Below are positions 22,610-35,930 of a stretch of 64,000 nt of DNA, piece by piece. The DNA lies in NCBI GenBank assembly GCA_963402885.1, contig OY727098.1, positions 868,001 through 932,000 of the forward strand. The letters are read 5' to 3'. Position numbers and translations under genes: made by a program. The number at the start of each line of letters is the position of its first letter. Position 1 is the stretch's first letter. A model generated the notes under the pieces. That model made no database searches. It was not told where the DNA came from and saw nothing but the letters and a program-made list of their open reading frames with translations. The DNA is from Antedon bifida. Its lineage: Eukaryota > Echinodermata > Crinoidea > Comatulida > Antedonidae.

Positions 22610-25600
22610 ATGTTATTATTCCGTCTGCTAATATGCTTAGCTTTTGTATTATTTATATCGGTAAGTATACTGACAAGTTGCAGGTAGTTCCATTATTGTT
22701 TGAAGTGAATTGTGAGATAATTTTACACATTTGCAAAATTTTTTACTCAAGTTTAGATAGAATGTTATGTTCTTAATATGCATATCTAGTCTAAGAGTTT
22801 ATATGCTAATGTGTGTACGTAACATAGAGATGGTGCATAGCCAGATTGTAGTGCTTCTAAATGCTATATAACAGGAATATCACGGAAGACTTACAACCAC
22901 ATGCTGAGAACTAAATTCAACTAACAACTCACGGCCACTCGTAAATGTCTCACCTCTCGTTATTATATACCTCCATGGATTTCTTAGCACCATAGGGGAT
23001 AGGCCTAACAATCACATATATGTTATGTTGTCTAAAATTTATACTTTTATATGGATTTATTCAAGGAAATAAAAGATAGATCCTGCAATGGTCGCCGTAT
23101 ATTTTTATAAAGATCCTTATAAAGTTTTCATTTTACGTATTATATTAACTTCAAGGCTATCTATCTAATATAAAGAAGTGATTAAATGTTGGGAAGAAAA
23201 TTCGTCTTTTAAATGGTAACAGTACAATTTGCCTAATCATTCAAGTCGTGATAAAGAAGTTTAGAGAGTGGGAAGAGAGGTATTAAGTCGAAAGAAAACT
23301 ATTTTCTATTATATTTAATTATTTTATTTGAGGACAGGAAAATGTTTGAATTTGAAACAGAACTATCAAAGGCGTGTAGGCCTACAATTCTCATCATCAA
23401 CATTTAATTATACTTCTTTATATTAGTTCTATACCATAAATGTTGAATATATAGTTTGGCAATAATCACCAAAAAAAACAAGGGCGTCTATCAGGTAACA
23501 CTTCCCATGTTACAATGTATAACTAAACAAAAGGGCGTTCAACAGTGTACGTAATTGGGTGTGGGCGCGACAAGTGTAATTTTTGCCACAATAATGGCCA
23601 CTGACTAATTTAATCAAAATTACGTAGGCTAGCTACAGATTCCGGGGGCTGGAGATGATTCAAATGTTTCAACAAATTACCGGTATGCGCGACTGTAGGA
23701 CATTATTTGGAAATATAATATATACTCTATATATTTTCCTGGTACTGGTAAAAATATATGTATATACTGTATACGGTACATGATTTGCAAGCAATACATT
23801 ACAAGTTCCTATCCCGTTGACCTAGACATCGTATATCGTGGGTTGCCTTCCATCCTTTATTTTCGCATATCAATTAATATCTTCCGTTTTCCCTTATATT
23901 CTCTGGGTTCTTGTTATATATTTCTATTAAATCGGTTAATTCTTTATGGTTTACAGAAGGTTACGTTCAATGTTCAATAAAGCCGATTAAGTTCGGGGTT
24001 TCCTTATGGATTTCCGGGTGTTCAATATTAGATCTCACTTAATTGTTATCTATTGTTATACAATGTGTATTGCTATTGCATAAAACAAAATTTATGAACT
24101 GCACTTTTGCTGAAATCGACAAAATTACGAAAAGGTTTAAATTTACAAAAAAATATCAAATAATATGACAAACTCTATTACATCCACCGAACCTGCATAA
24201 AATATGATTATTTAAATGATGATGATTTACTTAAATTTTATGGCGTAATGGTAGTTATATATTGTTTTTTTTTTTAAATTTTTATTTTAGTTCGTTGATG
24301 CTAGAAAACAAGAAGCTGACGGTAAGTTTTGAATAAAATGTTTTAACAACTTTGTTTCGTCTTGCCACAACTAGCCTATTTATTACTCAAATGTGTTTTA
24401 TACACAAACAGTTATTATGGGAGTGTAGACCTACATATTCTATAAATTATGAGAATCATAAACGACACATATTAAAATATTCAGTATACTACACTAGGCC
24501 TATATAATAGAATTCTAAAGTACTTTGTTAAATTATTTTGGAAACACAATATCATAGTTCCTCCAATTAAAATGGTTCTTTCTTGACTTACAATTCTTCT
24601 GGTCATGAATTTCATAGATGAATTATATCGTACTTTAAACAGAAGATCGCCTGGGAACCCACGACCACCAATTAAACCGAGAGAACCACATCGTCGTCAA
24701 ACAGATAGACCGAGACCCAGACCAAGATACCCTATAGCGACCTCACCACCTCCTCCTCTACCCCAAAAAGGTAGTGAAAAGATCAATGATTTCAGCACAT
24801 TGCACCTCGTTGCATAGCAAACTTCGGAGTTTACACATATCAGTGTGTGTGTGCAAACTCCGGGATTTTGCTAAGGGGATGAGATTAGTTTGCTACTATG
24901 GTGAGATTATTTATAGGACAGGAATATCATCTCATTTACATACACTTGCGGTCCTGAAGTCAGAACATTGTAGCTCACGCATCTACATTTATGATCACGT
25001 TTCGTCTTCGATAGTTTAGCTTGCAAACGAATTTCATATTAAAAAAACTCAACAGTTCTTTTCAGAACTAATACACGTGGTGTACCGCAAACTTTATATC
25101 AATATTAAAATGTTGTTTGTATCCTTTCAATGTCCAAGATAATAGCAACAATATTCTGCACCAATATTAGTATACAATAAAAATAACAGTAAATATTTAT
25201 AGATTTTGAGACAAAATTGGTACGGTAATAATAACAATAGCATTCAAATCGTTTGGTAATAATAGAATTTGTAATTTTCACATGTAAATACTTTTTTCTA
25301 CGAAAAGTCGGACCCATTCGGGGTGTCCTCAACTACAGTACATGTGAAATCGAACTTCTAATGTTTGCCATATTTTTTTTTCAAAGCTGTTAGGAACCAA
25401 AATAGGAATTCTAATGCTGATGAATGGTCAAAGGAAATAAGGTATATTATATTATGTTATCATATCTAGCAATTGTTATCTTTTCACTAGAATAAAAATT
25501 TTGATGCTCGTGTCACTCTTTTCTGAAATCTTGATCGTCCTAACTTAAAAACTAACATCTAACTCTCAAAATTGAGAATTAGGAAAACATGAATTACAGT

Positions 25601-28600
25601 TTTTGCTTGGCATTTTAGATTAGTTGATGGAGAAAGTGATAACATTGGTCGTGTTGAAGTTCGTGTAGAAATCAAGCCTGGTAAAATAAAATGGGGGAAA
25701 GTATGTCATGATAAATGGGAACAAGAAGATGCAGACGTTGCCTGTAGACAGTTAGGATTTTCACGGTAAATAATATGTATTGATCCACAGTCTGATCATG
25801 GAGTGAATGATCCATGTCTGCTGATACGCGTGTAATATTCGTGTGAATCAGTTATTGTGTATACATCCATACAGCGAGGAGCACTCGTTTTAGCGAGCAT
25901 GCAATGTTTCGACATGACACTCGCTTCTCCAACATTTCTGTTTACAGTAACTTTAGACAATTATTGTACATTTTGTGTCATCGCTTCTTTTTTAAAGTGT
26001 CTTCAATGATCAAAACTGTCTTTTATAGGGGTGCAAAGAAAGTCATTAAAAATGCAGAGAGAACATTTGGGCCAGGCAAACTTAATTTTTTTATGGATGA
26101 CGTCGAGTGTTCTGGAACCGAAGAAGCTTTACAGCTTTGCACATTTGGAAAGAAGGGTAGTAATAAGTTCGGTAGAGGTAATTGCAAGGATAAGAAAGTC
26201 AGGACTGCCGGGGTCGAATGCTGGATCAACCAGCTAACAAGTATGTAAAACTAAAATTAATATTGATATATTATTTTCAAAACAGTATTTCAGCAGCACT
26301 TTTCGTCATAGTAGGCCTACAAGAAGTGAGTTTCCAATGATATCATTTTTAATAAAATACTGGACTGGAATACAAGTGTTTGTTTTCATATATCTGCTAG
26401 TGCTATAATGTACCGTATTTTTTGTTTTTATCAAAAAGTATGTACAATTTTTTTGCAGCTCCAGCTCCAGATATGCTACACAAATTCGCTAAATTTCCCA
26501 ACGCCGCAATTCCAGCTAGCAACAACATACTAATAGAAAACATGGATCCCGGAGCATGCGCATTAAGATGTGTACGAGAGCAAAGCTTCACTTGCAGATC
26601 GTTTGATTTTGACAAAACGAAAGAGAGATGTTGGTTAAGTGAAGAAAACTCACGATCGGTGTCCTTGAGTTTCAATTACCGAGACAATCCTTACGATTAT
26701 TATGAACGAATTGATATAGGTACGTATTGTCAACATTTATATTTATAACTGAATAAATGTATGGAATAGAAGAATAACGTAACTGAACTGAATAAATTGG
26801 TAACGTATTAGTACATGATCCGATGAAACAAGGCTTAAATAAATTGCTCTCAGAACCAAATGTTTTACAGTTAACATTTGAATATATACAATATATAGTA
26901 CTATGTATTTCTATAATATTACTTCATCTTAACTTGTAAAGAAAATCTTCATTTTATATTTATAACTGTAGTAACGTTTCTGTCAGACTTTTATAAGTGA
27001 CAATGACTTGCTGTTGGTATGGATAATTGAAATAAAACGTCATTATTACACATTGATGGATGATACAATTAGTAACAAACTTTGATATAACTTAACAATT
27101 TTCTTTTTTAGGACCTGTATCATCTTTTCAAATTGTACCAAATTCTGCGTTGCCAGGTCAGAATATGATAGAATATCGCAATACTAAGCTAGAAAAGTGT
27201 GCTGAACTGTGTCTTGCTGCTGCGTTTCAATGCGCATCTTTTGACTTCTCACGTAAAACAAGCCAGTGCTGGCTAAGCAGTGCGAATCGTACAACGGCGA
27301 GTGCGCCACTACGGAGTGATTATCCGGACAACCCGTATGATTATTACGAACGCAAAGGAACATGTTTGTATTACTTTTAGCATTATTTTTATACTATTAT
27401 AACACATATATATATAACTCATTATATTATACTCATATTCAATAGTAAAACTCAACCAATAGTTGGATGGAAATTTACCGTATCTAATACTATATACACC
27501 TTAGTTTCTCCAACTTTTGCCAAACTGCTGATTTTCTAAATGACTTGGAAAACAAACGGAGATGAGCCTTTAGTGCATATACATCTGAATCCCAAAGGTT
27601 ACGGTACCTTAAGTATACATGTAAATCACTTGTAAGGCTTTGAAATTTAGTGCAATGATTCATCATTTCTTTAATTTATTCCGTAAATACATAATAAACA
27701 TATAATTTAACGAAACATTTGTTTTCTTGCAAATATATATTTTATACTATCCATACCTGTTGGATAGTGCAAAGATCAACCATACGAAAGGACAAAAGTG
27801 AGGAACCAATATAAGTATAAGTCCTTACCAATCAAAGAGGATCATAAAGGTTTATACAACAATGTACTAAATAAATGTGTTTACAGAAAAATAACTAAGT
27901 TATGCACTGATGTTTTAGCGGCTCGTGAGTGTGTTGTTGGAAAAGGAGAATCATACAGAGGAAAGACATCTATGACTGGTGGAGGACAGCGATGTGCCAA
28001 CTGGCAGGATGTTGGCAATGCAGTAGACGTCAATCCTACAACATTTCCAAATGCAGGTATTTCATGGTTTTGTATTACTTTAGGTATATACAAATCAAAT
28101 AAACGTTAGAATTTACCATTGTAATAAAATAAGGGATAGGTTTTTAACTTTCAGTACGGCAAATTTAGTGAAAAATAGCGAAGATTGATATAAATGGCAG
28201 AATCATTGACAATAATCATAGCATTTTTCAATAGCACCAACATGTCCATTTTAATTTATGTTGCGAGTTATTAATATTGAGAAAGTCTTTATCCACATCC
28301 TTTTTCACAATGATTCTGACACTTTATTTAACTTGTTAAAACCATTTTAATCTTTTGATTCGTGTGAATCTTCATTTTGATCTGTTTTATTTTGTTGTAT
28401 AGTTTTTATATGTTTCTCCTAAGGGAGGTGAATACAATTTTAATTAAACGTATGTTAAACTTGCAGGACTTGGTGACCATAATTTTTGTCGAAATCCTGA
28501 TGGCGATGAAAAACCATGGTGTTACTACTATGTGTCTTCGAGCTCTATTGCTGGTTTGCAGATCGTGAGTGGTTGGGATTATTGTAGTGTTTCTCCTTGT

Positions 28601-31600
28601 GCAGATCCAACAGGAAAGCCTAATATATTAACTGCTACTCAAGATATTAGTAAGTAACTGTCAATTATACACCTGTATATACACACCTTCGTAGAAATTC
28701 CAATATTGAAAATGGCGAAACTTTAGTAATATAATCACAAAATCGAGAATTTGAGAACTTGTCTACACCCACCATGACCAATATTTGTAAAATGTTGTTA
28801 AATCATGAACAAAAAGCTATATTTACTGCTTGTTCCGAGTCATAAAGCATTGTAACCTTTTCCTATTCTTTAAACGGTAGAATTATTATCGCTTGGCAAG
28901 ACAACTGGTCAAAGCAGTACAACGTCTTGGTCGGACATTATTGGAAGTTCGGATAAAGCCGTGGATGGTAACTTGTCTCCTAACTATTATGAGGGTAGCT
29001 GTACACATACAGGTACGTCAATCAATTCAAGCGTTTGGTGTATATTCAAACGTGCACTCCATGTTGAAATAAAATATGAACGTTTGTAATATATGGAAAA
29101 GGAAAGCAGGAACGTGTGCGGAGTTAGTAGTATGCATGTACGTCTGCCTAAACCAAGAATTTGTCCAAAAAGGAAATTAATTTGTCGAAGCAACAAATGT
29201 AGATGTATGGAGTAATATATGTTTATTATTACAGATCTTGAGCCGGAGCCATATTGGTATGTTGATCTTGGTGCTGAATTTAACATTGAACATGTTACAA
29301 TTGTTAATAGAGCGACAAACGGTAAGAAAATACTCTTATTCGCGACTCTACAGCTCTACACCTACGGTTGGTCGGTCGGTAAACACTAACTCAAATTTGC
29401 GCACGCGACTGCAGCCATGCATATGGCCTGTTTTTTATAGTGTGGATTATATTCCTTCCTAATCACCATCAAAGAGGAACGTAAAGTTTGGATCTTTCGT
29501 GTTCTATCGAAGTTCTTTCCTCGGCGATAAAAACTTGTTACATACTGAAACCCCACGATGAACATAACAATTCTATATATGTCTATTATTACAGGTAACC
29601 GTTTAATTAACGCACAGGTTAGTGTAAGTAGGCAATCGGCACCAACAACCTTCCAGAGTTGTGGCAGCCCTGTCACCACATCAATGTACGAAGAGAGTCA
29701 AAAGGATTCATCAAGAGTCATTACCATTCAATGTGGAAGTTTGCTTCGAGGTCGTTACGTCACTGTCAAATTAGTTGATACGCAGAATTATCTATCTCTA
29801 TGTGAAGTCAGCGTCTATGGATATAGCATGTCAGGTACCGTATGATGAATTTTGAAATGATTCATTCATTTCTTTATACTAATTCTTTATATATATATAT
29901 ACATGTTTAACTATGTTTACTAATAGGTATTACACAGAGTGTGCGGGTGCTACGTGTATAGAGATAACGTTTGACAAAATACTGCATCGGAGTCAACTTA
30001 ATCATGAATACAAAGATAATATGAATGGTATACAATTGTATGGAATATAATACAGTAGATTTCAGATTTACTTTATGATTTCCATCATTATGCGATAATA
30101 ACATGTATATATATTATAAATTATTTAGGAAACCAAGTTGTACCTACGCCAGCAGCTACAACCCCATCGCCCACATGTAGTACAACCGACTTCCGTTGCA
30201 ACGATGATCAAAGGTAGGTTAAAAGAACATATGTGATATAATAAAAAATCAAATATTAAATGTATTAAGTCAAAAAAACGTTAGACCAACATCTGAGTGG
30301 AACTATGCAGTGTAAGATCAGCAACCTGGTGTCACTATCCAAACATTCTTACCTTGAACTTCGTGTTTATCGGATGGACATACGACATCTCCTAGCATGG
30401 CAAACATTATACATACGTTTTTAGGGAATACTATATAAGCCCATATTAAACTATAGGTGTAGTCGAATAGAAGAGCACAATCTTCGGTTCTAAAACAAGG
30501 ATCATTAATTAATCAATAAACTTGCAAGTAGTCTTTGAATTTATTTCTCACCATAACGGAACACATTAATCAAGCAAGCTGCCTGTACAGGCCACCTTAT
30601 TCTGAGGGAGGAGTAAATTAACTATACTGAGGGAGGAGTAAAGATTCCTTTGCAGGCCTCCTTGTCTTTTTAAAATTGTAGGTGGGCTACAAATTGCACT
30701 CATCAATACATTCAGGGGTGCTGTAGGTGTGCCGTTTGTATTTTGGTGTGTAGAAGTTTACCAAATTTAAGTGTGTTGTAAATCACACTCCTCAAGGGCA
30801 GTTTAGGAGTGTGTTAGGTGAGTGATCGCACTCGCTCACCTCAAAAGAAAAGGCATGCCTTTGGATAAATCGCTTTGGTTTTACTAATATCTGATTGTGG
30901 TTTTTAGATGTATTCCACTATCATGGAAGTGTAATGGGGAAGATAACTGTGCAGATAGAAGTGATGAAGATGGATGCGGTAAGAAAAATAACCACTTTCT
31001 ATTATTCTCTGCTTAGTTCATCATTGTACTTTATCTCAGTATGAGCTATTCTTACTCTCTATGGTATTAGTAAATCTTTCTCAGTCACATCGTCATTATT
31101 TGAAGTGTGTATTAAGAATTCTTTAAATCACGTTTTATTGTTAGTAATAAACTAAAAATATGATTTTAAAAAAAACATCTAATTTACTCAAAAGTTATAA
31201 ATTTGACCTATAGTGAACCCGTTAGATGACTTTCGAGGTTTTGAAAATCAGCAACTACCGAAGGCTAGATCAGAAGAGGAATATATGCGCGTGAGTGCGT
31301 GGGAATGTGCGCAGAAATGTATCGAGACTGAATCATTTGTGTGTCGCTCTTTTGACTATAAATCAACCACAATGGATTGCTACCTGTTTTCACAAAATAG
31401 AGCTTTGAGAGGAGGGTTGATCGATGCTAATGACTACACTCATTATGAAAGAAGTTCACAAACAAGTAAGACTTTCACTTTTGCAGCTTTAAAAAAAAAG
31501 GTATATGGAAGAGTCAAAGTTCAGTAATTGATTAAACGTCATGAGTGACGACACAATAAGTCAACAATTGATGGTTAACAATCATACCATCAATCTTTAA

Positions 31601-34600
31601 ATAATGTATTTGCTGTTTGATAAATGCCGGAAAAAACAATTATATACCAGGATCTCCTATATTCGTTCATGGTGGTGTAAGTTTATAATCTAAATCTCTG
31701 TCTACACTATCAAACTAGTTAGACCAAAAAATGGGTGTCATGTGGCCACATATGGTAGTGATATGGCATCAACATGTCCATATGGACAAAAACAATTATA
31801 TACCAGGATCTCCTATATTCGTTCATGGTGGTGTAAGTTTATAATCTAAATCTCTGTCTACACTATCAAACTAGTTAGACCAAAAAATGGGTGTCATGTG
31901 GCCACATATGGTAGTGATATGGCATCAACATGTCCATATGGACAAAAACAATTATATACCAGGATCTCCTATATTCGTTCATGGTGGTGTAAGTTTATAA
32001 TCTAAATCTCTGTCTACACTATCAAACTAGTTAGACCAAAAAATGGGTGTCATGTGGCCACATATGGTAGTGATATGGCATCAACATGTCCATATGGACA
32101 CGATGATGTCACATAAAGTTTGATAGTGTAGACACAGTTTAAGATTATTGTTCTCATTATTTCAGCTGACTGTGATGATGCAGACCACCACCCGTGTCCT
32201 TCTGGTCTATGCATCCCGATGCGATGGCTCTGTGATGGCGATAACGACTGTAAAGATTTCAGCGACGAATCAAATTGTGGTAAGGGATCACGTCATTCTT
32301 ACCGCAGTAACTACATCTTGTTTACACTTTCACCTGTTTTAATTATGTAATATATATACAAACAAGGGTTCCTTGGGTAATCACACACACTCTGTATATT
32401 GCAGTGACTGCCTCATAAACTTCTATATTGAAAATAGCTATCGTATACGTTACTGCAGTAAAACATGTAGTTCCTGCAGCAATTGCAGTAAAATAATTTT
32501 GACATCTAAAGATTTTGAGAAAGTTTAATAATCCATGATTTATGTAATTTCCAACAATTCCTACTTATGTTTTGATTATTAAATTTAAACCTTCTTAGGC
32601 ACAACAGCCCCGTTTGAGGTACGCATTGTTGACGGTACATCAGAGAGTGAGGGACGAGTTGAGGTACGCTGGATGGGGGTATGGGGTATAGTTTGTGATG
32701 ATAGATGGGATTTGACGGATGCTAATGTTGTTTGCAAGCAACTAGGCTACTCAAGGTAAATACAATAATTGTCATCATCTAGAAATACGAACTGACATCA
32801 ATAATGTAAAACGTACAACAAATCAACAGAATCTAGAAAATGTGTTGATATGAAGTATTTGAAACTATTTAAGATGTTAGAATATCTAATTAAAGAGAGG
32901 TTACGAGAGAATGTACAAAACAGTTTTATATTCATAATATTACATAAACGGTTGTATGAGTGTGTATATTGATATTATAAAGGGGTGCCTCGAAGGCGAC
33001 AGCTATGGCAGAGTTTGGGTCTGGAGGAGGTAACATCATTCTAGATGAGGTAAAGTGTACAGGATCTGAAAGCTCTTTGGCAGAGTGTCCAAATGCCGGA
33101 TGGGGAACACATGATTGTGTTAAAGGAGAAGCTGCTGGAGTTGTTTGCCTTATGGATTCTGGTAAGATTGCAATCATATTAAGATGAGATAAACATTAAT
33201 CATCCCCTTTGGACAAATTAGACACATCAAAAAGACAGATACAATAATTATTGAGAATTATATTCTGTGTGTACATATTTGTATATCAAAAACTTCACGT
33301 TGGGACAGACCAAAAAATACCTGTATCAGTATCTTTTATTTTAAAATATGACTCAATCAAATCAAAGATCGAGATTTGATCTTGTACTTAACTTTCTTTT
33401 CATAGGCTGCCTTGAAGGGGAGTTTAGGTGTGGAAACGATAGGTGTATCCCAGGATCTGAACAATGCGATGGATCTATGCAGTGTGTAGATGGCAGTGAT
33501 GAAATGGGCTGTCCCACTGGTAGGTTTTCTTCCTTCTTTTCTGCTATTTTAGAATACTTCGATATTAAATACTTCAGTTAGAGTATTTGGTTTATTAACT
33601 AATTATGCGTTAGTGCCGATTTGTGTGGATTCATTGTCATGTCATTGTCACCAGTTAACTTCTTGCGGAAATGACGTAAGGAAGATGCGCACAGTATCAG
33701 TAACGTAGTAGAAAATCGTGCTGTACCCTTCATTGCCTGTACTTTCAGACGATAAAAAAACAATATATTGTCTTTTCAGAAAAACCAGTAGAGTTACCAC
33801 TTCGACTTGTTGGTGGAAGTAACGAAAAGGAGGGCCGATTGGAAGTACTCTATGAAGGAACCTGGGGAACGGTCTGCGATGATTTGTTTGATAAAAAAGC
33901 AGCAGAAGTTGTATGTAGAAAACTTGGCTTTAGGTTTGTACATTTCTTTCATTACGACGACACAAGAACTAGTTACGTCATATTAATTCATTGTGCACAT
34001 GCGTGGGGACATTGTCAGATGCTTGCTCACTCAATTCCTCGAGTGAGGACATTTGTAGGTTCAGATGACGACAACCAACGACATAGCTACTACATCTTTC
34101 ATCATCTAACTTGGCAAAACACAGATATATGACTTTGTATTTACTTTTATGCTATCTGTACACCATACTTTCATTTAGTTTAGTTAAGTTACAAAAAATA
34201 AAAAAGTATATTCTTATAAATACAAAATTCATTAAAGTATGTTTTTATTTGATGAATAGTGGTGATGTTGATGTCATCCCGACTGCTACGTTTGGAGAAG
34301 GAGTCGGTCAGATTATACTCGATGACGTCATCTGTGAAGGCAATGAAAACGATCTTAATGAGTGTGACCATGCACCTTTAAAACGACACAATTGCGCTCA
34401 CAGCGAAGACGTAGGTGTTCGATGTGGAATCGAAATGGTCACAATAGGTAAGACTCGGCAAACATTATTAACAAACTTTTGTTCAAACCAATCATTCGAA
34501 ACATAGATGCAAACAAATCATAATATTTACAATAATGTAAATCAACGTAAAAAATACATACAGTATTATTGGCTTTGAGAGTCGAATCCAAATTCACAAA

Positions 34601-35930
34601 AAAACACTTATTACAAATGTTGAGGAACAATGTTTTGAGATAAAATTCTTGCGTATGTTTTCAGAACCAAACACTTGTGGCGTCAAGATGGCTACCTCTG
34701 GCATCAATGCTCGCATCATTGGTGGGACATCAGCGAAGCGAGGGAGTTGGCCTTGGCAAGTACAACTGATATTGAAAGGGGGTGGAGGTCACTATTGTGG
34801 TGGCACCCTAATATCAGAAGACTACGTGATCAGTGCGGCTCACTGCTTCACAAGGTATGCTTTCTAGTCAAACAGGACCTACTGTGAAGCTCTGTCTGCA
34901 GACAGAGATTTAATATTATATTTTGATCTTTTCATGTAAACCATTTTAGTAATGTTCAACACAAGATGTTTGTTATTTTCCCATTCAATTCCGTTGTGGT
35001 TGAATTAACCTTTAATTATATAAAAGAGTACATTAATTAGAATATCTTTGTATCCATGATACAACTTGGAAACTATAGGAAAAGCCAACGTCAAACAAAC
35101 ATAACTATCTTTCTAAAACTTAAAATATGGAACTACAGAAATAACAATCATAAATGAAAGACTACTAAATTGTTTTCTTCAATTCAAGATACACAAAAGA
35201 ACTGTTTACAGTTCGTCTTGGAGAACATGATCAACGCATCAATGAAGGAAGTGAACAATCTTTTGACATTGAATGTCTTTTTCTTCACCCAAAATACGAC
35301 TCGGACACCACCAACAATGACATCGCCGTTTTGAAGTTGAAACGAAAGTCCAACGGTGGTGCTCAGTTCGGACCGTACGTAATGCCGGCTTGTTTGCCAT
35401 GGCCTACTAATGGTACAGCACAGTTTCCCAGTGGCCATGTCTGCTGGACTTCTGGATGGGGGAATACAGGTAATTATGCTTTAATTGTTATACATGTATT
35501 TTAATAAAGACAAAGAAAAACAAGTTTGTTCATTAAAAAAAAAGTAGAACAAGCCAAATATTATATTATTAATATTATAATTATTAATATATATATATTA
35601 TTATATTTCCAAGGTGGCGACTATCCCCGTATTCTACAAGAAGCCCGTATACCTTTGCTTCCACGTTCAGAGTGCAAGAGTCAGAAAGTTTATGGAAAAA
35701 AGTTGACAGCGAAGATGTTCTGCGCAGGATATCTGAAAGGCGGCATCGACTCTTGCGATGGCGATAGTGGCGGACCTTTAGTATGTGAACGTAACGGAGT
35801 ATGGACACTTTATGGTGTGACATCATGGGGTTACGGCTGTGCTCAAGCTAATGCTCCGGGTGTGTATGCCAGGGTGTCTGAATATATTAACTGGATTAAC
35901 CAAAAAAAGAATTCCAGAGTGTGTGAATAA
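22610..35930 (+). CDS. Neurotrypsin-like mosaic serine protease (SRCR/PAN/kringle/FTP/LDLa/trypsin)
   Basis: Secreted trypsin-family protease of 1,347 residues from 25 exons: 22610-22660, 24291-24321, 24618-24770, 25387-25441, 25619-25765, 26029-26240, 26459-26719, 27112-27363, 27919-28056, 28467-28649, 28881-29012, 29235-29321, 29595-29834, 30129-30213, 30908-30978, 31214-31465, 32166-32279, 32599-32755, 32983-33161, 33406-33519, 33780-33933, 34260-34447, 34665-34854, 35189-35469, 35614-35930. Order: signal peptide; basic proline-rich segment (about 30-78); SRCR (97-217); two PAN/apple (217-388); kringle with six cysteines (388-495); FTP/fucolectin (495-648); LDLa; PAN (700-784); LDLa; SRCR (822-934); LDLa; SRCR (972-1086); trypsin. 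Cleavage at R1102 before IIGG would activate it. His1145, Asp1193 and Ser1294 form the triad, and Asp1288 predicts Arg/Lys specificity. Neurotrypsin (PRSS12) shares the Pro-rich/kringle/SRCR/trypsin plan but has no PAN, FTP or LDLa. The least certain joint is exon 8 to 9 (weak donor ATGTTTGT). Some splice variation is possible. Confidence 0.93.
30590..30850. repeat. Low-copy repeat-like segment with short duplications (protease intron 14)
   Basis: ACTGAGGGAGGAGTAAA-type words are duplicated (about 30600-30645). A palindrome AGGTGAGTG / CACTCGCTCACCT closes the right end near 30815-30842. The composition differs from the surrounding intron; it may be a degenerate transposon. Confidence 0.4.
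31635..32140. repeat. 156-bp tandem triplication of a family A MITE half (protease intron 16)
   Basis: Units start at about 31635, 31791 and 31947 and are almost identical. Each carries CTCTGTCTACACTATCAAAC and ATATGGTAGTGATATGGCAT. The closing inverted end, GTTTGATAGTGTAGACA, occurs once, near 32120. One MITE therefore seems to have been partly triplicated together with its left flank. Confidence 0.9.

Noticed and set aside
27887-27918. Earlier acceptor for the kringle exon at 27887
   Set aside because: TTTACAG is a good acceptor, but its phase does not fit the preceding exon; 27919 restores the phase-1 pattern.
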